64,000 nt of DNA from NCBI GenBank assembly GCA_030272155.1, contig CP126197.1, positions 3,092,001 to 3,156,000 of the forward strand. Direction: 5' to 3'. This DNA comes from Tetradesmus obliquus. Lineage: Eukaryota > Chlorophyta > Chlorophyceae > Sphaeropleales > Scenedesmaceae. Within the stretch, counting starts at the first letter, position 1. The number at the start of each line of letters is the position of its first letter. The notes below the pieces were generated by a model that was given only the letters and a program-made list of their open reading frames with translations, searched no databases and was not told the origin of the DNA. A program made the translations under genes and the position numbers. This document shows, piece by piece, positions 1-11,360 of the stretch.

Positions 1-135
1 AGCACCCTGTATGCTGATTTGAAAGGCAAGCAGCTGCGCCGTCAGCAACAGCATGCACACCTGCATCTGGCGCAGCTGCGGCGGGCAACTTTAACCGCTG
101 CCTTGATCAGCTGTTCCTGAGATGGATGCCGCTGC

Positions 136-198
<63 letters not shown>

Positions 199-200
199 AG

Positions 201-1144
201 GACCAGCGCCCCACCTTCCCCAACGTCTTCTTTGCTGCTCCGCTGCATGACCACACCAGCTGCACCAACGGCGCATTCAACGACTCCCTGGGCTACTGCC
301 TGCCGGCAACGGAAGGTGAGCCACCTATCATTGGTGGGATGTCATCTCCTCAACGGTTGCCTGCCTGCAGAGATAGCTGGTCGAAAAAGTTGCGTCTGAA
401 CCCAGTCATCACACCCACCTTTTAATAGTGTGAGCCGCCACAGGATGAAGTGTGCAGTGTCCAGTACAGCGTGTCATTGCAGTAAGGACCGCCATGTGTG
501 TTATTTTTTATATGTAGTACGGTCTACCGTTAAACAGCACCTGGGTGGCTGCTGGCTGCTGTCTTTGTGCAGGCGGCTACCCTCTTGAGTTTGGCAAGAC
601 GCTGCAGCGAGCGGCACGCGACATCCTTACAGTCAAGTGAGCACATGTTACTGCAATGAGGGGCTGTACATTCTTACTGTCAAGCGAGCACACATTGTTG
701 CACATGGCTGCAAGCGAGCGGTGTGGAGCAGCTGGTGTATTGTCACCCGCTGTTATATGGCAGCATGCGGCTGACGTGGCTGGCAGCTCATGCAGCTGGC
801 AGCCGCAGCTAGCCCTGCCTGTGACAGATGCCGCACCCTGTTTTCATGTGCAAGCAGGCGGCAGTGCGGCCCACCAACTTCTCATGTGTTTTACAGTGAT
901 GCCCATCAGCAAGTCGCTAGGACCAGTGCAATTCAGCACAGGATTCAGCTGCAACACCCATCAACACGTCATCTTTCTATCTGTTACAATAACTGTTATA
1001 ACATATGTTATACCATGTGTCACAGGTATGGTGTGCCGCTCATCAGCTCCTACCAGGCCAGCCTCATGCTGCATGACGGCCATGTGCTGCCCAGGCAGAC
1101 CATCGCGGGGCGCGTGGACTGCCTGCACTACTGCAGGTGAGCCC

Positions 1145-1184
<40 letters not shown>

Positions 1185-1316
1185 GCTTGTTTACTGGCAG
1201 CATGTGGAGCACTGCCAGCTGTTGTCTGCCGCAGTTGCATAGCGTGGCAGCGCGTGGACTGCCTGCACTACTGCAGGTGAGCCTGGCAGCAGCAGCAGCA
1301 AGTAGGAGCAGCAATG

Positions 1317-1353
<37 letters not shown>

Positions 1354-1381
1354 AGAGCAGAGGATAGCGCTAGCAGCAGAG

Positions 1382-1421
<40 letters not shown>

Positions 1422-4400
1422 GCGACAGCCGCAGTCACAAGCAGCAGCAGCATGATGTCAATGGTGTCACTGCCGGCAGACGCTCAATAATCGATGCAGT
1501 GCGCTTGCTGAAGCTTACCAGGCACACAAACACTGACTCACATGCTGCTGTGCTTTTTCTACTGCTGTCATGCTGTCCATGTTGTGCTGCTCCAGGCCGG
1601 GTATGCCAGAGGTAAGGCTGTGCCAACCCTGATATAATATTAATGATGCAAAAGGGTTTAGTGGTGTTTCAGCCGCCGCAGAAAACGACTGCAGCCCATT
1701 TGCACCCAAGCTAGCACATCACCGCACAGCTATACAACAGGCCGCACGCATGAAGCAGACCATCAGCTACTGTATCTGAGCCCCGGTGTGCTAGCATGCT
1801 GAGCAACTTTTCAGACCCAATCAACAAGAGAGCTATTCAAACTGTACGTCTGTAGCTTTAGCCAGTCGCACAACACTCTGCCTTTTCAATTCAGCTATAT
1901 TGCCACCTACCTCTGTAGCCAAAGCAGCCTGGCAGGGATTTGGCTGCTGGCCACACACATTCAACATACTCCCCAACATTCTAAAGCACCCTGTTGTTGC
2001 CGTGTTGCAGATTGAAATCTGGACCATGGCTCAGACCTTTGCAGCGCACAACATCTCCCGAGGGGTCATGCTACCCAGCCCACCAGTCTACAGGTGCTGG
2101 TCAATGCAACCGCAGACATTCAAGCCATTCGGTGCGATGGCGCCGTCCTCGCCATCGCCCTCGATCAACTTGCAGTCACTGGCCCAGCCCAGCAGCAACA
2201 ACAGCAGCAGCAGCAACAGCAATGTGACAGTAGCAGCAGTAGCAGCAGCAGCAGCAGCGGGCGCTCCTGCTGTGGAGCTGCCAGCAATGCAGAGCGCTGC
2301 AGCAGTTGGCACTGCCAACGTGACTGTTACAAACGCCGTGAGCGACAGCGGTGCACAAGCAACGGCATCTGTGGCTCCGGACATTGCAAAGGCATCGCCT
2401 AGCACAGCTACTGCTGCAACAAGCCCCTCGTCCAAGCCTCAGGAAATGCAGCAGCCAGCAGCAGCAGCAGCAACAGCATATGTGTTGCCAGCTGCAGCAT
2501 CACCAGCACAATCAGCTGCAGCTGCCGCTGCTAACCAGACAACAGCCACAGCAGGTACAAACAATAGTACCAACAAGAACAACACAGCAGATGCACTGCT
2601 TGCGCATGAGATAGCCAGTGACCCAAGCAGCAGCAACAGCAGCAGCAGTAGCCCTGTGCAGCAGCCACAGACATTGCCTCAGCAGCCGCCACCAGCCAAA
2701 GCAGCACCACCCGCAACTTCCAAGCCAGCAGCAGCATCAGGCTCCCCTTCAGGGCAGGCAACAGTGTCAGGCACTCTGCCTGCAGCTTCATCAACAGCAG
2801 CAGCAGCGCCAGCAGCAGCAGTGCCAGCAGCAGCAGCGCCCGCAGCATCAGTTATTGCACCTGTTTCCAAGCCAGCAGGCAAGCAGATTGGTGCACCTGC
2901 AGCTGCAGTAGCTGCAACACCGCTGCCAACACCCCTTCAACACCATGCGCCATTAGCCAAGCACGAGGCTCGCAAAGCTGCACCAGCGCCACCAGCAGCA
3001 GCAGCAGCACAGCCAGCAGCTGATGCAGGGGGTAAGGCCAGCGCACATGCAGCACAGCAGGCATCTGCCGCACAGAAGGAGGCTCCTCACGGCTCGGCAG
3101 CAGCAACAGCAGCAACAGCAGCAGCAGCAGCACTGGGTCACGTTCAGGCTGCTGCAGCAGCTGCTGTCCAGGCAGCACAGGCAGTGAGCCCTAGTCAGCC
3201 AGCCAGTGAGGCCGGCACACCAGCAGCAGCAAGCACAGCAGCACTGCTTGAGCTCGGAGCGTCGGATGGCGCATCAGAGCTTGAGGCAGCAGCAGATGAG
3301 CCTGAAAGAGCAGCAGCAGCAGTAGCAGCTGAGGCAGCAGTGGCGGCGCCAGAGGCAGCAACTGAGCAGGCTGTAGCGGAAGCAGCAGGTCCTAAGGATG
3401 GGCAGCAAGCTGCTGCAGCTGCTGCAGTTAAGCAGAGCACCACAAGTGAAGCACCTGTGCAGCAGCCGCCGCCGCCGCCGCAGCAGCAGCAGCAGCAAAG
3501 CAGGGAGCAGCAGCAGGAGCCACAGCAAAGCGTGGAGCAGCAGCAAGATGAGGCGCAGACCCCAGCAGCAACGCCTGTGCAAGCAGAGCTTCCGGCACCA
3601 GCAGCACCAGCGGCACCGTCCAGCATCACACAGCTGCATCACAATGCCACAACCTTGGATTCATCCAACCCAACAAAGGATGCAAGCGGTAACGCCCCAG
3701 CAGCACCAGCAGCAGCACCAGCACACGCACCAGTACCACCGGCGCCAGCAGCGCCAGAACAGGCCAAGGCAGCGCCTGCGCCAGCTGCCGCCACTGTTAC
3801 TGCTGCTGCTGCTGCTGCTGCTGCCAGTGCCAAGCTGCAGCTGCAACTGGGTGCAAGGTCAAAGCTCACTGCAGCAGCAGCACACAAGGGCTCAGCAGCA
3901 GCAGCAGCAGCACATCCAAGGGCTGCTGCGGTTTTGGCTGCACCGCCAGGACCGGTGCTGATGCTAGAGATTGGCAAGACAGCCTTGGCTGCTCCTGCTA
4001 ACCCTCCACCAACACCAGTGGCACAAGCAGCAGAGGCAGTGCAACCACCAGCGGCGCCAGTAGCAGCACAGCAAGCAGCTGTAGAGGTGCCAGCTGCTGC
4101 TGCACCTGTGCTGCCTGCACCAGCCAAGCCTACAACAGCACCGCAGGCCGCAGACCCAGCAGCGCAGCAAGCAGCTGCGCAGCCACAGGCAACATCAAGC
4201 CCAACAGCAGGATCTGTGCAGTCAGCAGCAGCGAAGCCAGCAACAGCAGCAGCAGCAGCAGCAGCAGGAGCAGCGGCTGTAGCAAAGACCACAGGAGTTG
4301 AACCGCCAACCGCTCAGCTGGCAGCGCCTGAGGTGTCAGCACCTGCCCAGGCAGGAGGGCAGCAGGCAACCGGTCAGCAGACATCAGCAAAGCAGCCGTC

Positions 4401-5121
4401 GCCAGTAGCTGCGGCAGTAGCATCAGAATTGCCAGTTCCAGCACCAGCAGCAGCAGCCATGCCAGCAGAAGCAACGGCAGAGGTGCAGCAACAAGGCGAG
4501 ACGCACAAAGCAGCAGGGGCCACCCCGCCAGCCTCCTCAACCACCCTGCCACACAAGCCTGCAGCAGCTGTGTCACAAGCAGCAACAATGTCACAAGTAG
4601 CAGCAGCAACAGCAGCAAAAGCAGCAGCGGCACAACAGCCAGCCAAGCAACACTCACAGGCACCTGTAATTGCTGCACAGCTAGCAGCAGCACCACCACC
4701 AGCAGCAGCAGCAGCAGCTCTAGTCGAACAGCAGACTCAACCAGCACCAGCACCAGCTGCTACTGTGGACAGGCCGGAGGTACCCCAACCAGCAGCAGCA
4801 GCTCCAGCGGCAAAGCAGCCTGTGGCCCAGCAACCTGCAACACAGCAGACAGCAGCAGCAGTAGCAGCACAGGGGTCCCTAGCGGGGCTGGCGCCACTGC
4901 AGAAGCCAGCTGCACTGCAGGCACCCACACTACCAGGAGCAGCAGCAGCAGCAGCAGGCGCAGGGGCAGTGCAGCAGCCGAGACTGCAGGAACCAGCAGC
5001 CGTAGCAGCACCTGCACCAGCAGCAGCATTGCAGCAGGCACTAGCTGCAACACCAGCACCAAGTGTGGTTTCTGAACCTCAATCACCGGCATTGGAGGCT
5101 GCAGATGCTCCTGCTTTGGCG

Positions 5122-5152
<31 letters not shown>

Positions 5153-5395
5153 CAACAGCACAAGCACCAGCAGCAGTGCTTAAGGCCCGCAGTTCAGCTG
5201 CCCCTGACCGTGCACCTCGCATCAGGCCTGCCAAGCCGGCACCTTCCCGCGCAAAAGGCTCAGATGTTGTGCCAGCTGCAGCAGCAGCAGTGCCAGCAGC
5301 ACCAGCACCAGCACAGGCAGCACCAGCAGCACCTGCAGCAGCTCAGGAAAGCCCAGCAGCTCTTACCGCCTCATCTTCACCAGCATCACCATCCT

Positions 5396-5430
<35 letters not shown>

Positions 5431-6128
5431 TCAATGGAAGCGCAGCTGCCAGTGCCAGACCTGACTGAGTTTCCACCATCAGGGCCAGATGCTGCAACCG
5501 CTGACCCGCTGGCGGGCCCTGCTGGCATGGCGGCCCCTGTTGACCTGGCGGGCCCCGCGGACCTGGCGGTCCCTGGTGACCTGGCAGCCCCTGTTGACCT
5601 GGCGGCCCCTGCTGACATGGCGGCTCCTGCTTACCTGGCCGTCGCTGCTGACCTGGCAGCCGCTGCTGACCTGGCGGCCCCTGCTGACCTGGCAGCCCCT
5701 GCTAACCTGGCGGCCCCTGCTGACCTGGCGACCCCCGCTGACCTGGCGACATCTGCTGCCACCCTCGCCCAGCCTGCAGCATCTACATCACAACAGCAGA
5801 TGCCTGACAGCAGCAGCAGCAGCAGCAGCAGCACGCCAAACCTCAGCTACATCCTCCCAGCTGATCAGGGCAGCACTGCTGGCAACACTCCAGTCCCAGC
5901 CCTGGCCCCAGCTGTAGCCCCTGCCGCAAGGCTTGTTATTCAGCCTGTTACACACTACGTTACAGAGCCGTTGCCAGCATCTTCCAGTGCTGCTGACGTG
6001 GAAAGTTTCTGGCTGAATGTGCTGGGCATGGATGCTAGTACTGACCCGCAGCGGGCAGCAGCGGCAGCAGCAGCGCAGCAGGCACTGCAAGAGGTGCGGG
6101 CGGAGATGATGATGCACCAGCAGCAGCA

Positions 6129-6181
<53 letters not shown>

Positions 6182-8175
6182 CAGCTGAACCGGTTCAACA
6201 GCAGCAGCAGTACCAGCAGTTCGAGCAGTATCAGCAGCAGGCACAGCAGGTCCACAACCAGCAGCAACAAAACTACTACTTACAGCAGCAGCAGCAGCAG
6301 CAGCAGCAGCCGACTGGTGCTGTGCAAGCTGGCCCTGCAGGCATGCGTGAGCCCCTTGTTGACAGCTTCTGGCAAAGCATGCCAGGGAATTTTGCCAGCC
6401 AGTTTCTGGCAGCAGATGACCAAGGCGTGCAGTACCAGATGCCACAGCTGTCTGCAGACGAAGCTGTTCTGGCGCTTGATCTTGCTCAAATGCAGCAGCA
6501 GCTGCAGCAGCAGCAGCTACCAGTGCTCAGCCCGTCAGCTGTAGGCATGCCTTCACACTTGCCAGTGCCAGACTTGCCGGCAGAGCAGCAACATGCACCT
6601 GAGGCCCCAAGACTTCTGGCTACATCTAAAGCACCAGCACCAGCAGCATCAGCAGCTGTACCTTCAGTGCCGCTGTCTACAGAGCAGGCAGCAGCAGTGC
6701 AGCAGCCCACCACAGCCAGCCCTGCAGCTGCACACGCCAGTTCAGCTTACCTGCCACGTCAGCTGAGGCCAGGACGTGGTAAAGCAGCAAAGCCAGCAGC
6801 AGCAGCAGCAGCAGCCGCAGCGGAGGAGCCAGTAGAGTCAGCAGCCGCACACCCAGCTGCCCCAACTGCCCCACTCATGCCAAACCCTGCACATGCGAAG
6901 GTGAAGGTGCCAATTGTGACGTACAGCTACACACCAGCAGCAGCAGCAGCAGCAACCCCAGGACCTGGTGCTTCCGCTGTTGCTACTGCTGCTGTGCCTG
7001 TGGTGTCATACGCAGCTTCCACAGCAGCACCTCCACCTGTTGCTCCAGCAGGGACGACAGTTACAACACCAGCAGCACCAGCAGCAGCAGCAGCAGGAAC
7101 ACCTGTCAACCAGATTGTGTTTGATCTGACTGACGTTGGGGTGGAGCCTGGGACTGCTATGATGCAGCAGCAGCAGCAGCAAGACTGGTCAGCAGGCTTT
7201 CCAGACAGCTTGGGCAGTGTCATGGCAGCAATGCAGCAATCAATGCAGCAGCAGCAGCAGCAGGCACCGGCTAGCTCTGCTGGTCTGCAGCAAGCCCCAA
7301 AGCCCACCACAGCAGCAGCTGCAGCAGCACCCCCTGCACCTGATGCAGGTCCCGCTGCCACTGCACCTGCTCAGTTGAACACGCCTGCCGCGGGAAGCGC
7401 TAATCCAGCAGCAGTGGCGGCTGCAGCAACGGCTGGAGCCAGCAAGCAGCCAAGCTCAAGCACTGCTGCTGCTGCTGCTGCTGCTCCTGCACTGCCCAGG
7501 AGAGCCGGCAGGGAGCGCCCTGCAGCAGCGCCAGCTGCTGCTGCAGTTGTGCCTGCCCCTGCAACCGCTGTTGCAACAGCTGCTGCTGCAGTTGTGCCTG
7601 CACTGAAGACCGCTGGACCAGCTGTTGAGCCGCCAATCAAGTACGGCAACTACATCACTGTGTTTAAGAACAACAAGGACAGCAGGACTGGCAGAGATAC
7701 GCAGAACAAGCCACTGGCGGCGAAACCTGCACAGCAGCAGCAGCAGCAGCGGCCAGGCAAGCCTGCTCAGAAGGCTGAAAGCACCAGCAGGAGGCAGCCC
7801 CAGCAGGGTGCTGTCTCTCAGATAGCAGCACGCCCGCAGGAGGCAGCACTCAGTGTGGCTCCTGCAAGGCCTGCACAGCAGCAGCGGCAGCAGCAGCAGC
7901 CACCACAGCAGCTGGTCCTCAGCAGCACGGCCGTCAAGCAGCAGGGCGCACCACCTCCAACAACAGCAGCAGCAGCCCCGGCACCACCAGCAGCAGCAGC
8001 AGCAGCAGCTCCGGCAGCAGCAAATGGCCTGGATGATGTCTTGATCAACGGCCACCTGGCTATTGAGAACCCCTGGGCAGAGCCGGGCGACTCCAGCAGC
8101 AGCAGCAGCAGCAGCAGCAGCTGGGGCCGCCTGGGCCGCTCGGTGCTGCCGATGCTAGGCCGGCGGCTGCTGTAA
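201..8175 (+). CDS. PC-esterase (TBL/PMR5-like) C-terminal part fused to giant Ala/Gln/Pro-rich tail; 5' end outside window
   Basis: Visible exons are 201-315, 573-636, 1026-1136, 1596-1611 and 2011-8175. Their phases agree at every junction and give 2,156 residues. The fourth exon is only 16 nt. The spliced product reads DCLHYC-RPGMPE-IEIW, which matches the conserved DxxHWCLPGxPDxW block closing the PC-esterase domain of plant TBL/PMR5/ESK1 O-acetyltransferase-like proteins; its Asp and His belong to the GDSL-type catalytic set. The GDS nucleophile block would lie upstream of the window. Members of this family act in the secretory pathway on polysaccharide or glycan acetylation (family knowledge). 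After this block come about 2,000 residues dominated by Ala, Gln, Pro and Ser. Islands of ordinary composition recur: SFW at about 6001 and 6361, and LPVPDL at about 5447 and 6559. The single uninterrupted frame continues from the upstream exon to the stop at 8173. CAG/GCA repeats lack stops in these frames, so the full tail needs transcript support. An echo of the exon-3 donor edge lies at 1250-1282. Confidence 0.6.
5521..5756 (+). repeat. Tandem 18-bp coding repeat (P-A/V-D-L-A-A)
   Basis: About 13 imperfect copies of a six-codon unit of the type gacctggcggcccctgct lie inside the last exon of the PC-esterase-tail gene. They encode repeats such as ADLAAP and VDLAAP. Units differ mostly at third positions and by conservative changes (D/N, L/M), which fits translated repeats better than noise. 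Confidence 0.85.
6115..6310 (+). repeat. CAG runs coding polyglutamine
   Basis: Two blocks of CAG codons, about 6116-6180 and 6283-6309, are separated by a Gln/Tyr-rich stretch. They lie in frame in the last exon of the PC-esterase-tail gene. Confidence 0.85.
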
Positions 8176-8547
8176 GTAGGCGTGTACCAAAGGTAGATGA
8201 AGTGCCTGGTGCAGGTGCAGTGTGGCTGGGTGCTGCCTGACCTGAGCTGGTCTGCTGGAGACGGAATGCACAGATGGAAGAGACAAAAAAGTCACAGGCG
8301 CGCGGTGCCGTGGAAAGCAAGCATTGCACGCTACAGCAGCCTGTTGCACTGAGGCCTGGCTGCCACAGTGTACTGAGTAAGAGGAGTTGGTGTTACTGGG
8401 CGGGGGTCTTTTATATGACGCTGATTGAGCTGATGACACAGGGATGTCGGCTGTTTTGCAGCTATTGACAGGCTCATTGCGCAACCGCCTGACCACTTCA
8501 GACCATCTGGTGGTCCAGGGGACGAAGTATCAGCAGGAGTTCAACTC

Positions 8548-8568
8548 CATGGGGAGAGTCTCCCCATG
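8548..8568. repeat. Perfect 10-bp inverted repeat, 1-nt spacer
   Basis: Arms CATGGGGAGA and TCTCCCCATG are separated by one G. The site lies about 370 bp past the stop of the PC-esterase-tail gene. It could be a 3' UTR stem; its role is unknown. Confidence 0.7.
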
Positions 8569-8761
8569 ACAAGCGCGATGACGGCGTTCAATGGGAGTGC
8601 TCGGCCAGTCAGGCACCTTGCAAGATGACGTGGCACAGCGGGAACTGTATCCTGTGGCTGTTCCCGTGTCTGCTGGTGTTGAGGGGAGGAAAAGTTGACG
8701 TTGCTTGAATCCTGGCGTGCAGCAGTCAGGCACCTTGCAGGGTGGGGTAGCACAGCAGCAG

Positions 8762-8800
8762 CAATAGGAGCACCTATTGCAGCAATAGGAGCACCTATTG
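8762..8800. repeat. Two tandem copies of an 18-bp palindromic unit
   Basis: Each unit is CAATAGG-AGCA-CCTATTG, with perfect 7-bp arms. Copies lie at 8762-8779 and 8783-8800. Confidence 0.75.
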
Positions 8801-10032
8801 CTGCTACAGCAGGATTTTTATCATCACTGATGGAGGCCATCAGGGCATCGACTAACTTACATGCGCAATGCATTGCTTTGGTTGAACTGATGGGTGCTAC
8901 CTGGCGGATTCAGCATGTCATTATGCACAGGCCCTGACGGTCAGGCTCTTACTTTATAGCGGAGCAAGTCATTATCACAAATGCACAATCTGCCATCTGA
9001 CGCGTTCCTGTGATCAGGTCTGCAGATGCTGTAGAGCAGGCAGTAGGGGGGGGGGGGGGCGGGGGAAGGGGGGCATTGGTATGACGAGCACAGCCTGCCA
9101 CTGGCAAGCATCATACACCTTGTGAACAGGGGCATGGGGTAAAGTTGGTGGTGCGGCAAACAAACAGATGCATGTGTTGGTGTGTTTCTTATATTGCGTG
9201 CAGCAGAACTGGTGATGGCGGCTGTCCTGCAAGCAGGTCTTGGCTACAAGCCCTGTCACAGTGTGGCAGTGCACAGTCACTCCGAGTGACAGCCGACGGC
9301 GTGACCCGGCAGCTGTCTGGGTACTTCGCAGCTTGCATCAGTTGTTTCTGCATGTGACCGGAGAGGATTGTGATGTCATCTGTGCTGTCAAGCATCGGTC
9401 ATCAACGTTTGGAGCTGCATGCTGGTGATAGTGCGGATGGTGGCAGCAGGCCATGTGCCAGTGGCTCATGCAGCCACAAGGCGCATAGGCTTGTCGAGGT
9501 TGCCAATTCAGCACAGCCATTTGTTGACTCCTGGCACCAAGAAGTACTTGTAGGACATAGGGTTGGCACTGTGGGCAGTGTATTGCATTCTCCCTACTGC
9601 AATGCATGCTGCTGCTGAATTGTGAGGTGCCAGCAGGAGGAGCCAGTGTGTCCAAACATGCGATGGTTGCTTGCCCTGCAATGCAGGGCTGAAGGTTACA
9701 GAGGCCACCAAATAAGCCCATTATGCTTGCACAAGTTGGGCGCCGCGGCCTACAATGCATGCTCTCTTGGCATCTGTCATGCATATTTGAACTTGATGGG
9801 TGCTTTGTTACGAGGCGCCCTGCATCCTCAGCTATTTCCAACCAGCACTGGTGCATGCGTCACGGGTAACTTTGCCTCGCAATCTGATTCAACACACCTG
9901 GAACAAGGGGGAAGTCTGGTGACGTGTAGCGGCCGATGGACGTGTGAAGGACCAGCTTTATGAGGGAAACAGCACTCGGCAAGCATTCTCGAAGCTGATC
10001 ATTGCTCATTTCGTCCTTAGGAAGCAGAAAGT

Positions 10033-11294
10033 ATGGCTCGGAAGATCAGCGTAGTTGAAATCCCGTATGAGCAACTCTTGGACCCATCAGCAGACCTTAC
10101 AGAAGCCCTCTGGCGAGGTTTCGGACCGGATGGCCTAGGGATTGTAACAGTGAGTGTCCTGCAGTGCAGTCAGGCCGCTTAGCACCCAGCAGCAGCAGTG
10201 GGTGCATGCTGCTGTCGGCCATGCCGTCTGCCGCTGTTGCCCCTTTCTTCGTTGATGCTCTCAAGCCCTCAAACGCATACTTTTCAACAGTACAGCTTCA
10301 TCGCTGCCGCACAGCAGCTGCTCCAACAGCAGTAGCAGCAGTCAAACATCACCCCAACCTTGCCGGTCCATGTCCACATGAGCCATGTGTTTCACATCAT
10401 GTGCTGTGCAGGTCAGTGGAGTGCCTGACTACCCTGCTCTCAGGGACGCTCTGCTGCCTCTGGCACAGCAGTTTGCGGTGCGTGGGGTAACCGCCATTCT
10501 TCCAGCAGCAGCTGCACTGCACTACATCAGCAAGCAGGAAGCACCAGCTCCTGCACAGCACAGGATGCTGCCAGCGGCTTATATGCTGCCACAGCTGAGC
10601 ACTTGGCTTCATGCCCTGCCTATGCATGCTCAAAGCGGCTTGGTTGCAGCCAACCCCGCACCGTAATCATGCCACCAGCAACCCACTACTAGTCAATCAC
10701 CATCCAGTCCGTGTTCATGCTTCCTCTCCACACATCAAGCTTGTCGCTGCTCTGCCCCTTGTCTGCGCTCGCAGGACTTGCCCAACGATGTGAAGCAGGC
10801 ACACGAGCACGCAGCCAGCTCCTACAACGTGGGCTGGTCACACGGAAAGGAGGCGCTGCGTAGCGGCATGCCAGACACACACAAGGGCTCCTTCTACGCC
10901 AACCCGCTGCAGGTGCGCGGGAGAGTCCTTAGCTGCTGCACAGGCACCTGTTACATATGAATATTGCGTCTAGCTAGCTCTGCAGCAGGTGTCGGTGCTG
11001 CTTGCAGTGGCTCACCCTGCGCACTGCGTCAAACAACTGCAGATGGGCTTGCCATGTTTGCTTGCAGCAGGTTTGCTGGCGCCAGCATAGCCACTTTACT
11101 CGCACCCCACAACAGCTAGCAACTACAAGGTGTTGTCGGATCCATGTTCGTTGAGCAGAACTTGTCGGCTGTGGTGATCGAAAGGATGCACTCGCCTGCA
11201 CGTGTGACAAGCAGATGCGCATCACTGGTTTTACACTCGAACCTGCACTGTGCCTCCTTCCACGCTGCTGCGGCTGGCTGACCACAGCATTGCC

Positions 11295-11360
<66 letters not shown>

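Larger units (their letters stand above)
8176..10032. other. Intergenic stretch between PC-esterase-tail gene and 2OG oxygenase gene
   Basis: No exon chain could be supported here. The stretch holds two small hairpins (8548-8568 and 8762-8800), a direct repeat of about 35 bp (8606-8641 and 8725-8760, 119 bp apart), and a run of about 15 G near 9045-9059. It should contain the 3' end of the first gene and the promoter of the next; no TATA box or polyadenylation signal could be fixed. Confidence 0.5.

Noticed and set aside
91..276. Open frames of poly-Ala, poly-Leu, poly-Gln or poly-Cys on both strands over CAG/CTG runs here and elsewhere
   Set aside because: CAG/CTG repeats have no stop in any frame, so long frames arise automatically. 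Kept only where spliced neighbours and domains support the frame.
656..1615. 319-aa open frame over PC-esterase introns
   Set aside because: It runs through GTGAG donors and CAG acceptors of the real exons and shows no domain. The spliced model restores a known motif.
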